A stretch of 35,943 bases of DNA from Deltaproteobacteria bacterium (GTDB lineage: Bacteria > Desulfobacterota > DSM-4660 > Desulfatiglandales > HGW-15). The notes under the pieces were generated by a model, which ran no database searches, was not told where the DNA came from, and worked only from the letters and a program-made list of their open reading frames with translations. Both the position numbers and the translations under genes were made by a program. Shown piece after piece: positions 23,827 through 31,750 of this stretch; positions within the stretch are counted from its first letter, which is position 1, and each line of letters opens with the position of its first letter. The DNA is taken from positions 1 to 35,943 of the forward strand of contig JAFGDM010000093.1 in the NCBI GenBank assembly GCA_016932115.1. The letters run 5' to 3'.

Positions 23827-24797
23827 CACTCAACTCCTGCAACATATTTCTCCTTTTTTTGCTTCACTTCGTACCCCTTGAAAAACCTTAGTAACTCCGA
23901 GTCGGTGGAAAGCACCAGGGAGGTGCTCTTGTCCATGGTTTCTTTATAAATGTCGAGGGTCTGGAGAAAAGAGTAAAATTCCGGATCTTTCCCCAACGAT
24001 TGGGCGTAAATGAGGGTGGCCTCGGCATCAGCCTTTCCCTTTATTTCCTGTGCCTTTTTATAGGCGCCGGATTGGATCTCTTTCAAGTCCCGATCCATGT
24101 CGCCCTCGATTTTACGGGCTTCCCCTTGTCCTTCGGAACGAAACTTCTCGGCAATCTGCTTGCGCTCTGCGATCATTCTGCCGTAGACCGTTTTCTGAAC
24201 CTCTTCCACATAATTGAGAAGCTTGAATTTCACATCCACAAGCTCAATGCCGAATTCAAGCAGCTTGGGTTGCGCCTGCTCGAGAATTCCTTTGGTAATA
24301 TTGCTTCTTCCAAATGTCACCTCACCCAATGGGCTCGTATCCCTCACCATATCCACGCCGACCTCGGTAACGTCGAGTTCCCGGTTGGTCATCCTCACGG
24401 TTTCTATGAGGGGATAAGAGGTGACGAAATTGCGCACCGACGAATCGATGATGTCGTCAAGACGGCCCATGGCCCCTGCCATATTGTTCACGGTCTCGAA
24501 AAACTTGAGGGGATCCACGATCTTCCAGCGTGCAAAGGAATCCACTACAATGAAGGTTTTGTCCAAGGTGGGTATCTGCCCCGGATCCCCATCCCATGCC
24601 TGAAGGTTTTTGGGAAAGTAGTTGGCCTGCTGAATCACCGGGAGCTTGAAGTAAAGGCCGGGCGTCGTTTTGGCGCCCCCCACGGCTCTTCCGAATTGGG
24701 TGATGACTACCTGCTCGGTTTCGTCCACCACATAGGCGGCGCTGAAAATCGCAATAGCGAAGATCACGAGAATGATGACCAACCCTCTGGTTTTCAC
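23826..24797 (-). CDS. hflC: Membrane protease modulator HflC
   Basis: 323-residue SPFH/band-7 protein that forms a cage with HflK around FtsH. It has an N-terminal membrane helix (~5-25), then ETEQVVITQFGRAVGG, the band-7 domain, and a coiled-coil region rich in R-S-E-G-Q-G-E-A. The start is GTG 24797, overlapping the hflK stop as GTGA, with AAAGGAGG before it. The C-terminal tail is longer than in E. coli but within the family range. Confidence 0.94.
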   Translation of the reverse strand: MKTRGLVIILVIFAIAIFSAAYVVDETEQVVITQFGRAVGGAKTTPGLYFKLPVIQQANYFPKNLQAWDGDPGQIPTLDKTFIVVDSFARWKIVDPLKFFETVNNMAGAMGRLDDIIDSSVRNFVTSYPLIETVRMTNRELDVTEVGVDMVRDTSPLGEVTFGRSNITKGILEQAQPKLLEFGIELVDVKFKLLNYVEEVQKTVYGRMIAERKQIAEKFRSEGQGEARKIEGDMDRDLKEIQSGAYKKAQEIKGKADAEATLIYAQSLGKDPEFYSFLQTLDIYKETMDKSTSLVLSTDSELLRFFKGYEVKQKKEKYVAGVE

Positions 24798-25834
24798 GGT
24801 TGTCCTCCTTTGGATCCTCCTAGGCTGAGAAGAGGGAGAAGATTTTTCTGCTCTGCGTCCACGATGTACTTTTCTCCCATTTTCGGCAGAATCTCCCGGA
24901 TCGCCTCCAGATATAGGCGCCTCCTGGTAATGTCTTCCGCCTTGGCATATTCTTCATAAAGGGCCAGGAACCGCGAAGCGTCTCCTTGCGCCCTGTTCAC
25001 CCGTTGAAGTCTATACCCTTCCGCCTCACGGATGGTCTTCTCCGCGCTGCCCCTTGCTTGAGGAATCAGTTTGTTGTACGCCTCTCGAGCCTGGTAGATC
25101 ATCTTCTCTTTTTCCTGAACCGCCTGGTTCACCTCGTTAAACGACGGCTGCACCGCCTCGGGCACGTTCGTCCTCTTCATCTCGATCGTACTGACGCTGA
25201 TGCCGGTCTCCGCCAGGTCCAGTTCTTTCTGGAGCAGTTCCTGAGCCTGAGCTGCGAACTCCTCCCTCTTGCTGATGATCTCGTTGATGCTGCGGTCTCC
25301 GACAACCAATCGCATGGTCGCTTCTGAGAGATCCCGCAGCGTGCCCCGGGGGTCCTTCACCTTGAACAGATAATCATAGGGGTCTCGAACGCGATATTGC
25401 ACGATCCACGGCACCACCGCAACGTTGAGGTCTCCGGTAAGCATCAAGGATTCACTGAGATACATATCTCCTGTGGCGAAACGAGATCTCACATCCGCCT
25501 TGACGGTCCGAAAACCAAACTCCTCCTTGAAAACGAATCTCACCTTCACCTTGGTGGCCTTCTCGATGCCGCTTGGAAATTTGAAATTAAGCCCCGGAGA
25601 GGTGGTCCTGTGATAAGCACCGAATCTCTGCACAATGCCGACCTCATCGACTCCTACGGTGTAAAACATGGAAGAACCCAGGTAAAGGAGGATTAAAACG
25701 ACAAAGATCAGTCCCAGCCCCCCAAACTTTCCTTTTACCCCTTTAATCTTATTGATCACCTCGTTGACCTGCGGAGGGGTCCCTCCCCCTGCCGTTCTTC
25801 TCTGCTGCTGGAGTTTATCCCAATCCCATGCCAT
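24794..25834 (-). CDS. hflK: Membrane protease modulator HflK
   Basis: 346-residue SPFH protein, partner of HflC. It starts MAWDWDKLQQQRR as HflK does, followed by a glycine/proline linker and a membrane helix (~40-62). Next come FYTVGVDEVGIVQRFG and the band-7 core. AGGTG precedes the ATG. First gene of the hflK-hflC-ACT operon, which has its own promoter. Confidence 0.94.
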   Translation of the reverse strand: MAWDWDKLQQQRRTAGGGTPPQVNEVINKIKGVKGKFGGLGLIFVVLILLYLGSSMFYTVGVDEVGIVQRFGAYHRTTSPGLNFKFPSGIEKATKVKVRFVFKEEFGFRTVKADVRSRFATGDMYLSESLMLTGDLNVAVVPWIVQYRVRDPYDYLFKVKDPRGTLRDLSEATMRLVVGDRSINEIISKREEFAAQAQELLQKELDLAETGISVSTIEMKRTNVPEAVQPSFNEVNQAVQEKEKMIYQAREAYNKLIPQARGSAEKTIREAEGYRLQRVNRAQGDASRFLALYEEYAKAEDITRRRLYLEAIREILPKMGEKYIVDAEQKNLLPLLSLGGSKGGQP

Positions 25835-25867
25835 AAAATCACCTGTGCATAATTTTCTTTATCTGCT

Positions 25868-25896
25868 AACATATTCGTAAAAAGACCGGCCGTCAA
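25868..25896 (-). promoter_or_regulatory. Predicted sigma70 promoter for hflKC
   Basis: Read on the minus strand: TTGACG (25896-25891), 17-base spacer, TATGTT (25873-25868), about 35 bases before the hflK ATG. Confidence 0.55.
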
Positions 25897-25950
25897 GAAG
25901 TATTGAAGGCGTAAGCATGTCGACTCGCGGCAGAAACCACTTTTTGAGCG

Positions 25951-26256
25951 ATGGCTAAAAATACAAATCTTATCCCATTAAAAGATATTCTTGCCGAGCT
26001 ACTTAAGAGCCCCGATCTTCCCTTCAACCCGGAAGATGGTTTAATTTGGTATGTTTGGGATGAAGTGGTGGGAGAAGCCGCTTCAAGAAACGCTCAGCCT
26101 CTCTGGGTCAAGAAGAAACGACTCAGAGTCAAGGTTTCCGATCCCATCTGGCTCCAGGAGTTGTGTCTCAGGGAGGAGGACATGCGCAAAAAGCTGAATC
26201 ACAAACTAGGCCGAAAGGCGGTTGAGAAAATAGAGTTCAGGTTGAGATCGAGATAG
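25951..26256 (+). CDS. DUF721 / DciA-like protein
   Basis: 101-residue basic protein of the DUF721 family, which includes DciA, a loader of the replicative helicase in bacteria lacking DnaC. The LIWYVWDEVVGEAASRNAQP and LRVKVSDPIWLQEL segments are typical. It is short and lacks the long disordered N-terminus of mycobacterial DciA. Only a weak GAG lies before the ATG. It lies divergent from hflK and its last 20 bases overlap the convergent methyltransferase gene. Confidence 0.75.
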   Translation: MAKNTNLIPLKDILAELLKSPDLPFNPEDGLIWYVWDEVVGEAASRNAQPLWVKKKRLRVKVSDPIWLQELCLREEDMRKKLNHKLGRKAVEKIEFRLRSR

Positions 26257-26965
26257 AGAAATCCCCCTGATTCATCAGTGGAGGAAGAATCTTAAGTCCC
26301 GCTCTCCCGCCAAGAATCGCCTCGAGGAAAATGAGCTTAGCTTCCTTTTCCAAACCGGGGTAAAGGACCCTCATCCTTTTGGGTTCAAGACCAAAACTAC
26401 GCAACCGCACCACAAGGTCGGCCAGGCGCACGGCTGGATACGCCATGGCGATGCAACCCCCCGGCTTCATGATCTTGACGGCCGTAGTGAGAATATCGTT
26501 CAGGGAAGTCAGAATCTCATGTCTGGCAATGGCTCTCTCCTGATGCGGATTGATTCTTCCGCTCCGAGCAGGGCGATAGGGGGGGTTGCAGACCACCACA
26601 TCCGCAATGGAAGCAGGAAGAGGCGGATGCTTGATATCGCCGAGAATCACATTCATTTTTTCTTCGAACCCGTTCAGTGCGGCATTCCTGAGGGCTTGAT
26701 CCGCGAGAGTGGGTTGAATCTCGAGACAAATGACTCGATTAATGGGCCTTGTAAGTAACAACATCAAACCGATGATTCCACATCCTCCACCCAGATCAAC
26801 GACCCAATTGCCCCGCCGGGTGGTCACGAACTGGGAAAGCAAAATCGAATCCACGGAAAATCTGTATCCCTTGCACGATTGGATGAGCCGGAGACGGCCG
26901 TCCATAAAGGCATCCACGGTTTCACAGGCCTTTAAAGGCACGCGATTGGAGTTGCTTGTTTCCAT
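26237..26965 (-). CDS. TrmN6-like SAM-dependent methyltransferase
   Basis: 242-residue class I methyltransferase. The SAM-binding motif is VVDLGGGCGIIGLMLL and the N6-adenine catalytic motif is NPPY (VVCNPPYRPARSG). The start region FMDGRLRLIQSCKGYRFSVDSILL matches the TrmN6/YfiC group, which methylates A37 of tRNA1(Val). The ATG at 26965 is chosen because the longer open frame runs into the repeat element at 27015. Substrate by homology only. Confidence 0.87.
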   Translation of the reverse strand: METSNSNRVPLKACETVDAFMDGRLRLIQSCKGYRFSVDSILLSQFVTTRRGNWVVDLGGGCGIIGLMLLLTRPINRVICLEIQPTLADQALRNAALNGFEEKMNVILGDIKHPPLPASIADVVVCNPPYRPARSGRINPHQERAIARHEILTSLNDILTTAVKIMKPGGCIAMAYPAVRLADLVVRLRSFGLEPKRMRVLYPGLEKEAKLIFLEAILGGRAGLKILPPLMNQGDFSISIST

Positions 26966-27014
26966 ATGCACCAAGGAATTCCGCTTAAGATCTAGCCAAA
27001 CATATTTGAAATTT

Positions 27015-27355
27015 CGTAACACTTTTGCTTTTTGAAAACACCTTAAGCACCAAGCATGGAGGTCCCTCTTAAAACCACAAAACGAAGACGCCACACCACA
27101 CTATGCAGCTTTAGGCAACGGGTGAGGCGGGCGGAGGTCGTCCGAGGTAAGCCCACGAACGCTCAGCCCTCGAAGTTTCCGTGAAGCCCCGCCGCCCGCC
27201 TTTGCCACCCCGTGCTTTCAAAGTCCTCCCCGGTTCTCTTCGTTTTGTAGTTTTGAGAGGAACCCCCATGCCCAACAGTGGAATCGAAGAGTTTCAAAAA
27301 GCCAAAGTGTTACCAATTTTTTAAGAGATAATATCTCAGATTTAGAAAGTTGGAA
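27015..27355. repeat. Complete copy of dispersed inverted-repeat element (copy B)
   Basis: Long imperfect palindrome. The left arm 27015-27087 (from CGTAACACTTTTGCTTTTTG through CATGGAGGTCCCTCTTAAAA to AAAACGAAGA) is the inverted complement of the right arm 27237-27314 (TCTTCGTTTTG, TTTTGAGAGG, CCCCCATG, TTTCAAAAAGCC, GTGTTAC). The ~150-base centre is GC-rich and carries GGCGGGCGG (27126-27134) pairing with CCGCCCGCC (27192-27200). There is no coding capacity. The right side matches the window start (1-105) and extends that match to ~27355; the left arm matches the window end. It looks like a MITE-like mobile element or a structured intergenic repeat. Confidence 0.85.
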
Positions 27356-27496
27356 CCTAAATACCCTAACGGCGCGGTATGTTTTCCCTAGCAGATCGCC
27401 CGATCATGTCAAGAGATAATTGGATATGGAAATCGTGTTCTTGACGCCATCCAGCAGTATTGTACGCGTGAACTTTGAGGGAGGATAATTCCGATC
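27356..27496. other. Leader of the deaminase gene
   Basis: 140 bases between the repeat and the deaminase start. A TTGACG occurs near 27448 but no good -10 box stands at the right distance. GGGAGG lies ~13 bases before the ATG. Confidence 0.35.
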
Positions 27497-28870
27497 ATGG
27501 AACATGTTTCAAGACAGGATGACAAGACGGAAAACCCGGGAGAGCGGCGGAAGGAGAAATGTTATGAGTCGGAGACGGTCATACAAGGTGGAACACTTCT
27601 AACCATGGTGGAAGGGTGCCCGCCCATCCATGACGCGCATCTCATCATCAAAGGAAACAGAATAACCGACATCCGAAGCGGGAACCATCCCGACAACTCG
27701 GGTGCCGAATTCATTGACGCGAGAAACGGCCTTATCATGCCCGGTCTGGTCAACGCTCATGGTCATACAGCTATGACCCTTTTTAGAGGATTTGCAGATG
27801 ATCTTCCTTTGAAGGAATGGCTATTCACAAAAATTTTCCCTGCCGAATCGGCATTCCTCAATCCGAACTCCGTTTATTGGGCTGCGCTTCTCGGGTGTTT
27901 GGAGATGATTCGATCAGGCACTACCACCGTTTCCGACGGTTACTTCTACCAAGACGCGACCGTCGAGGCTTTTGAGAAGGCCGGCCTGAGAGCTCTTGTT
28001 GCACAGGGAATAATTGATTTTCCAGCCCCCGGCGTGCCCGATCCCGCGGAAAACTTGAAAGCCGGCAGACGATTCATCGACCGATGGATCCGCGTATCGG
28101 ATCTCATCAGACCCGGTCTTTTCTGCCACAGTCTCACGACATGCTCTGAAAGAACGCTCCAAGAGGCGATGCAAATCAGCCATGATTTCTCCCTTCCTCT
28201 TCAGATCCACCTCTCTGAAACAAAAGGCGAAGTGGATGAGGTTCTGCGCAGAACCGGTAAAAGACCTGCATTCTATCTGGACAGCCTCGGACTCCTCTCC
28301 GAAAACCTGATCGCCGTCCACGGCGTTCATCTCCAAATTCAAGAAATAGGGCTTATCGGCAGCAGAGGAACAGGAATCGTCCACTGTCCAGAGAGCAATA
28401 TGAAGCTTGCATCAGGGGTTGCGAAAACCTCGCGCATGATCGAGATGGGGCTGCAGATCGGACTCGGTACAGATGGAGCTGCTTCCAACAACGATCTGGA
28501 CCTTTTCCGTGAGATGGACACGGCCGCCAAACTCGCTAAGGTTTACAGCCTTAACCCGCTGAGTATGAGTGCCGGTACGGTTCTCAAAATGGCCACCGTC
28601 TGGGGAGCGAGAATCCTAGGGCTTGAAAAGGAAATCGGTACCCTGGAGATTGGTAAGAAAGCCGATGTGATCGTGATAGACCTGGGAACCCCTCACCTGA
28701 CGCCACTCTACAATCCATATTCCTCGCTCGTGTATGCCGCAAGCGGTGACGATGTAAAAGACGTTATCGTAGACGGGAAAATTCTGATGAAGAACAGACA
28801 ATTGACATGCCTGGATTGTGAGGAGATCATGGCGCGGGTAAAAGAAATCAGCGCCAACATAAGCCTCTAG
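27497..28870 (+). CDS. 5'-methylthioadenosine/S-adenosylhomocysteine deaminase-family amidohydrolase
   Basis: 457-residue metal-dependent hydrolase of the TrzN/MtaD/SsnA-like group, which deaminates adenosine-type rings (MTA, SAH, guanine or related). Metal ligands are in NAHGHTAMTLFRG, HLSETKGEV and HGVHL. The catalytic Asp is in GLGTDGAASNNDLDLF. The C-terminal small domain ends with GTLEIGKKADVIVIDL. The N-terminal ~25 residues are hydrophilic and poorly conserved-looking, so the true start may be further in, but no in-frame ATG with a better site was found. It follows the repeat element and has no partner genes. Confidence 0.88.
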   Translation: MEHVSRQDDKTENPGERRKEKCYESETVIQGGTLLTMVEGCPPIHDAHLIIKGNRITDIRSGNHPDNSGAEFIDARNGLIMPGLVNAHGHTAMTLFRGFADDLPLKEWLFTKIFPAESAFLNPNSVYWAALLGCLEMIRSGTTTVSDGYFYQDATVEAFEKAGLRALVAQGIIDFPAPGVPDPAENLKAGRRFIDRWIRVSDLIRPGLFCHSLTTCSERTLQEAMQISHDFSLPLQIHLSETKGEVDEVLRRTGKRPAFYLDSLGLLSENLIAVHGVHLQIQEIGLIGSRGTGIVHCPESNMKLASGVAKTSRMIEMGLQIGLGTDGAASNNDLDLFREMDTAAKLAKVYSLNPLSMSAGTVLKMATVWGARILGLEKEIGTLEIGKKADVIVIDLGTPHLTPLYNPYSSLVYAASGDDVKDVIVDGKILMKNRQLTCLDCEEIMARVKEISANISL

Positions 28871-29029
28871 CTCGCCATCTTGTAGAGTACGGCAGTGAAT
28901 TGAGCGCTTCACAAGGGGTAGACAAGGGCATTATGATGCTGTATAGGAATAAAAACATTCGGAAGAGCAGCGGCAAGGCATCGTATCTGCTGCGGCCGAA
29001 TGATCCGCGTTAGCACCAAGGAAAAGATC
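28871..29029. other. Intergenic, no recognisable feature
   Basis: About 160 bases between the deaminase and the M23 peptidase. AAGGA at 29018-29022 serves the chosen GTG start. No terminator is seen. Confidence 0.4.
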
Positions 29030-30394
29030 GTGAAAGCAAAAAAACTTTTCTATATGACGGCGCTTGTACCCCTTCTGATCATTTTCGGCTTCTTTGCATG
29101 GTTCTTGACCATCATGTTTGAAGGGGAATCACCTTCACTAATTCTTGAACCAAAGCCGGAGTTTCTCTCGCAGCCTCAGGAATTTAGCCTCAAAATCAGC
29201 GATGAGAAAAGAGGATTAAGATTAATCATTGTTTCGGTCAAGCAAAACGGAATGGACATGATCCTTACCCAGGAGGTCTTCCCGTTTGAAGGTCTCCTGA
29301 ACGCCAAAGGGGTGCACCTATATGAGAAAAAATTCATTCTTGATCCGGCGTCTCTGAAGCTTGCGCAAGGTAGCTTGGATCTCCATGTGCAAGCCCGGGA
29401 TTACTCAAGAAGAGGCGGAGGAGACGGTAACCTCTCGATGCTGCGCCACACAATTATTCTTGACTCCATTCCTCCCTCCATACGAGCCGTGAGCCGCATG
29501 CACAATATCAATGTGGGCGGCAGCGGATTGGTCATATATCAGACCTCTTCAGATACCGCATCGAGCGGTCTTTTTGTAGACGACGTCTTTTATCCCGGTT
29601 TCCCCGATTCGAATAACTCCCCGAAAGGCATTCATCATTGTTATTTCGCACTTCCTCACAACACTAATACTCACCCCAAAATCAGACTCTGGGCCAGAGA
29701 TAAAGCAGGAAATTGCATTGAGACATCCTTTTACTACCACATTCGCAAAAAAACCTTTCGACGTGACAAGATGGAGATTTCGGACCGATTTATTGAAAGC
29801 ATGCTCCCATACTTCAGCTCTTTCCATCCCATCGATCCCGATGAAAGCAATATCAAAAACTTTATGAAGATCAACAATGTACTTCGCGAGGAGAACGACA
29901 AGATCCTTTACGGTCTGAGGCAGAACACCTGTGCCGAAAGGCTATGGGAGGGACCATGGCTGAGGCAGAAGAATTCCGCCACCAGGGCTCAATTCGCAGA
30001 TCATCGCCTCTACTATTACAAAGGCGAAAAGGTGGATGAAAAATTCCACCTTGGCGTAGACTTGGCTTCCCTTGCCAACTCCATCGTGGAAGCATCCAAC
30101 CACGGCCGCGTGATTTATGCCGATCGCCTTGGAATTTACGGTTTGACCGTCGTTCTCGACCACGGCCAAGGGCTCAGTTCCGTTTACGGGCATTTAAGCA
30201 GAATCGATGTAACCTTGGGCCAGGAGGTTAAAAAAGGCGCACCCCTGGGTTTAACAGGTCAAACAGGCCTTGCAGGAGGCGACCACCTCCATTTTTCCAT
30301 CATGGTCAACGGTGTTTACGTGAACCCGATCGAATGGTGGGACAATAACTGGATCGAGGACAATATAAACAAGAAATTCGCGCTCGTTAAATAA
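29030..30394 (+). CDS. Membrane-anchored M23-family peptidase
   Basis: ~454-residue envelope protein. A single N-terminal membrane helix (~8-32) leads into a large beta-rich periplasmic region, with an Ig-like pattern ending in LWARDKAGN. The C-terminal M23 (LytM) domain has HLGVDLAS, VVLDHGQGLSSVYGHLS and GDHLHFSIMVNG. The zinc ligands H, D and HxH are all present, so it could be an active endopeptidase rather than a degenerate activator. GTG 29030 has AAGGA seven bases upstream; ATG 29000, ten codons earlier, has no such site. It is convergent with the IclR gene. A role in peptidoglycan remodelling is likely. Confidence 0.9.
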   Translation: MKAKKLFYMTALVPLLIIFGFFAWFLTIMFEGESPSLILEPKPEFLSQPQEFSLKISDEKRGLRLIIVSVKQNGMDMILTQEVFPFEGLLNAKGVHLYEKKFILDPASLKLAQGSLDLHVQARDYSRRGGGDGNLSMLRHTIILDSIPPSIRAVSRMHNINVGGSGLVIYQTSSDTASSGLFVDDVFYPGFPDSNNSPKGIHHCYFALPHNTNTHPKIRLWARDKAGNCIETSFYYHIRKKTFRRDKMEISDRFIESMLPYFSSFHPIDPDESNIKNFMKINNVLREENDKILYGLRQNTCAERLWEGPWLRQKNSATRAQFADHRLYYYKGEKVDEKFHLGVDLASLANSIVEASNHGRVIYADRLGIYGLTVVLDHGQGLSSVYGHLSRIDVTLGQEVKKGAPLGLTGQTGLAGGDHLHFSIMVNGVYVNPIEWWDNNWIEDNINKKFALVK

Positions 30395-30401
30395 TGACAA
30401 A

Positions 30402-31178
30402 TTAAGCTAAGATCGGGGGCTGTCTCTCCACCTTTCGCCGAATGGCCTCAGCCGTCTCCTTGGTGAAGGCAGCAAGAGCTTTCATTTTGTCCTCATCAAG
30501 GCTTGTCTTGAATCCCACGGCCCAGATCGCCGACATGGCGTGTCCAACCCCTAAAATGGGGGCGGCTACGGCCCTTACGCCGAGGATGTACTCTTCATCG
30601 TCCGTAGCAAACCCTTTAGCTTTTACCGATCCTATTTCTTCAATATACCGATCTACATCGGTGATCGAGTTTTCCGTATACCTGGTAAGTCCTTTTGAAC
30701 CAATGACTCTTAAGGCTTGATTTTCATCCATCATGGCCAAAAAGACTTTGCCCGCAGCTCCAGCAAAAAGGGGAATCGTTGTGCCGATCGGTGACGTGAT
30801 TTTCAGTTCCGTTCTCGGTTCGACAATTTCAAGTATGGTTACATGATCCGAATTCAGGAGGCCTAAAAATACGGAAGTCTGTGTCCTTTCCATCAATTCT
30901 TCCATGAAAGGCCTGGCAAGATCCTTGAGTTCAATCTGGGAATAGGCCGTCTTGCCCAGCTCGAACAAGGTGAAACCCAGGGTATATCGTTTTGTTAGAG
31001 GATCCCGACCCACAGCGCCGACCTCCTCAAGCGCAGAGGTCATACCGTGTACAGTGCTTTTTGCAATACCCAGCTCACGGGCAATTTCACTGATTCCGAT
31101 ACCCTCTTTAATTGAAGCGATCAGTTTCAGAATCTCAAAGGCTTTGATCACAGAAGGTGCATAATATCCCTTTGCCAT
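30402..31178 (-). CDS. IclR-family transcriptional regulator
   Basis: 258-residue regulator. A winged helix-turn-helix (~8-70, GISEIARELGIAKSTVHGMTSAL) is followed by the IclR effector domain (~80-250; ITSPIGTTIPLFAGAAGKVFLA, RGVRAVAAPILG-type region). The effector is unknown. It is divergent from the operon of zinc ribbon, AOR2 and ferredoxin. The palindrome GTTCA-N6-TGAAC lies directly upstream of its own ATG, and another lies just after the AOR2 promoter. It therefore probably represses both itself and the enzyme operon until an effector is present. Confidence 0.92.
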   Translation of the reverse strand: MAKGYYAPSVIKAFEILKLIASIKEGIGISEIARELGIAKSTVHGMTSALEEVGAVGRDPLTKRYTLGFTLFELGKTAYSQIELKDLARPFMEELMERTQTSVFLGLLNSDHVTILEIVEPRTELKITSPIGTTIPLFAGAAGKVFLAMMDENQALRVIGSKGLTRYTENSITDVDRYIEEIGSVKAKGFATDDEEYILGVRAVAAPILGVGHAMSAIWAVGFKTSLDEDKMKALAAFTKETAEAIRRKVERQPPILA

Positions 31179-31179
31179 T

Positions 31180-31195
31180 GTTCACCATACTGAAC
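31180..31195. promoter_or_regulatory. Putative IclR operator, site B (own gene)
   Basis: Perfect inverted repeat GTTCA-CCATAC-TGAAC, ending one base upstream of the iclR start codon and nine bases downstream of the minus-strand -10 box. Same half-sites and same N6 spacing as site A at 31365-31380. Confidence 0.7.
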
Positions 31196-31204
31196 TTTTG
31201 ATTT

Positions 31205-31234
31205 AATGTACAGCTTCTTTACATCCTTTGTCAA
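31205..31234 (-). promoter_or_regulatory. Predicted sigma70 promoter for iclR
   Basis: Minus strand: perfect TTGACA (31234-31229), 18-base spacer, TACATT (31210-31205). Confidence 0.55.
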
Positions 31235-31326
31235 GAACCATATTTTCATAGTCAGCAATTTCTAACATCCAAGTTTAACACACTTTATCCATAAAATAAA
31301 TTCTTCGACATCTCCTGCTTTTCTCC

Positions 31327-31354
31327 TTGACAAACCCATAGTTTCTGATATTAT
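31327..31354 (+). promoter_or_regulatory. Predicted sigma70 promoter for the AOR2 operon
   Basis: Perfect TTGACA (31327-31332), 16-base spacer, TATTAT (31349-31354). It has the same architecture as the promoter at 19957-19984. The leader to the ATG at 31477 is about 115 bases. Confidence 0.7.
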
Positions 31355-31364
31355 CATAAATTAT

Positions 31365-31380
31365 GTTCATCGGAATGAAC
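31365..31380. promoter_or_regulatory. Putative IclR operator, site A (AOR2 operon)
   Basis: Perfect inverted repeat GTTCA-TCGGAA-TGAAC (in fact GTTCAT-CGGA-ATGAAC). It begins ten bases after the -10 box, so it covers the start of transcription. It matches site B upstream of iclR. Confidence 0.75.
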
Positions 31381-31476
31381 TATCGTACTAAAGATTAATC
31401 GATCAGTGAATAGGGTTCTATTGCCCGGTCAACTTCGAATCTCTGGGTCCCCCCAGGAATAAGAAAGGAGATGCTT

Positions 31477-31749
31477 ATGACACCTGAAAAAGACGGCATT
31501 TCAACCGCAGAAAGCCTACGCTCAACCAGGACATACGGCAAGATCCGGTGTCACAATCCCACATGCATGGAAAGGCTTGAGCCCAAAAAGGGCGATAAAA
31601 CGATTAAATGTCCGACCTGCGGAATGGAATTTCGCCTGGCATGGGTCAAGGATGGATTCCCCAGAATCCGCGGTCCGGTCTGGGAAACAAACCGAAAAAT
31701 CGCTGAAGAGGAACTTTCCAGAAAGCTCAAGCAGAAGGAGGGGAAATAA
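31477..31749 (+). CDS. Small zinc ribbon protein preceding AOR2
   Basis: 90-residue protein with a likely zinc ribbon: CHNPTC, then ~15 residues, then CPTCG (GKIRCHNPTCMERLEP ... TIKCPTCGMEF). A basic-acidic helical tail follows. An in-frame ATG at 31471 touches the AAAGGAG, so the ATG at 31477, six bases from it, is chosen. The AOR2 start lies two bases after its stop codon, and AGGAGG in its last codons serves AOR2. It is first in the IclR-controlled operon. I do not recognise the family; a regulatory or maturation role for AOR2 is inferred from position only. Confidence 0.8.
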   Translation: MTPEKDGISTAESLRSTRTYGKIRCHNPTCMERLEPKKGDKTIKCPTCGMEFRLAWVKDGFPRIRGPVWETNRKIAEEELSRKLKQKEGK

Positions 31750-31750
31750 C

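Noticed and set aside
24000-24959. A 319-codon open frame antisense to hflC/hflK
   Set aside because: It covers two clearly conserved genes on the other strand and its product shows no family features.
26966-27094. N-terminal extension of the TrmN6-like methyltransferase
   Set aside because: The extra residues come from the repeat element at 27015 onward and have no family similarity; ATG 26965 gives the normal length.
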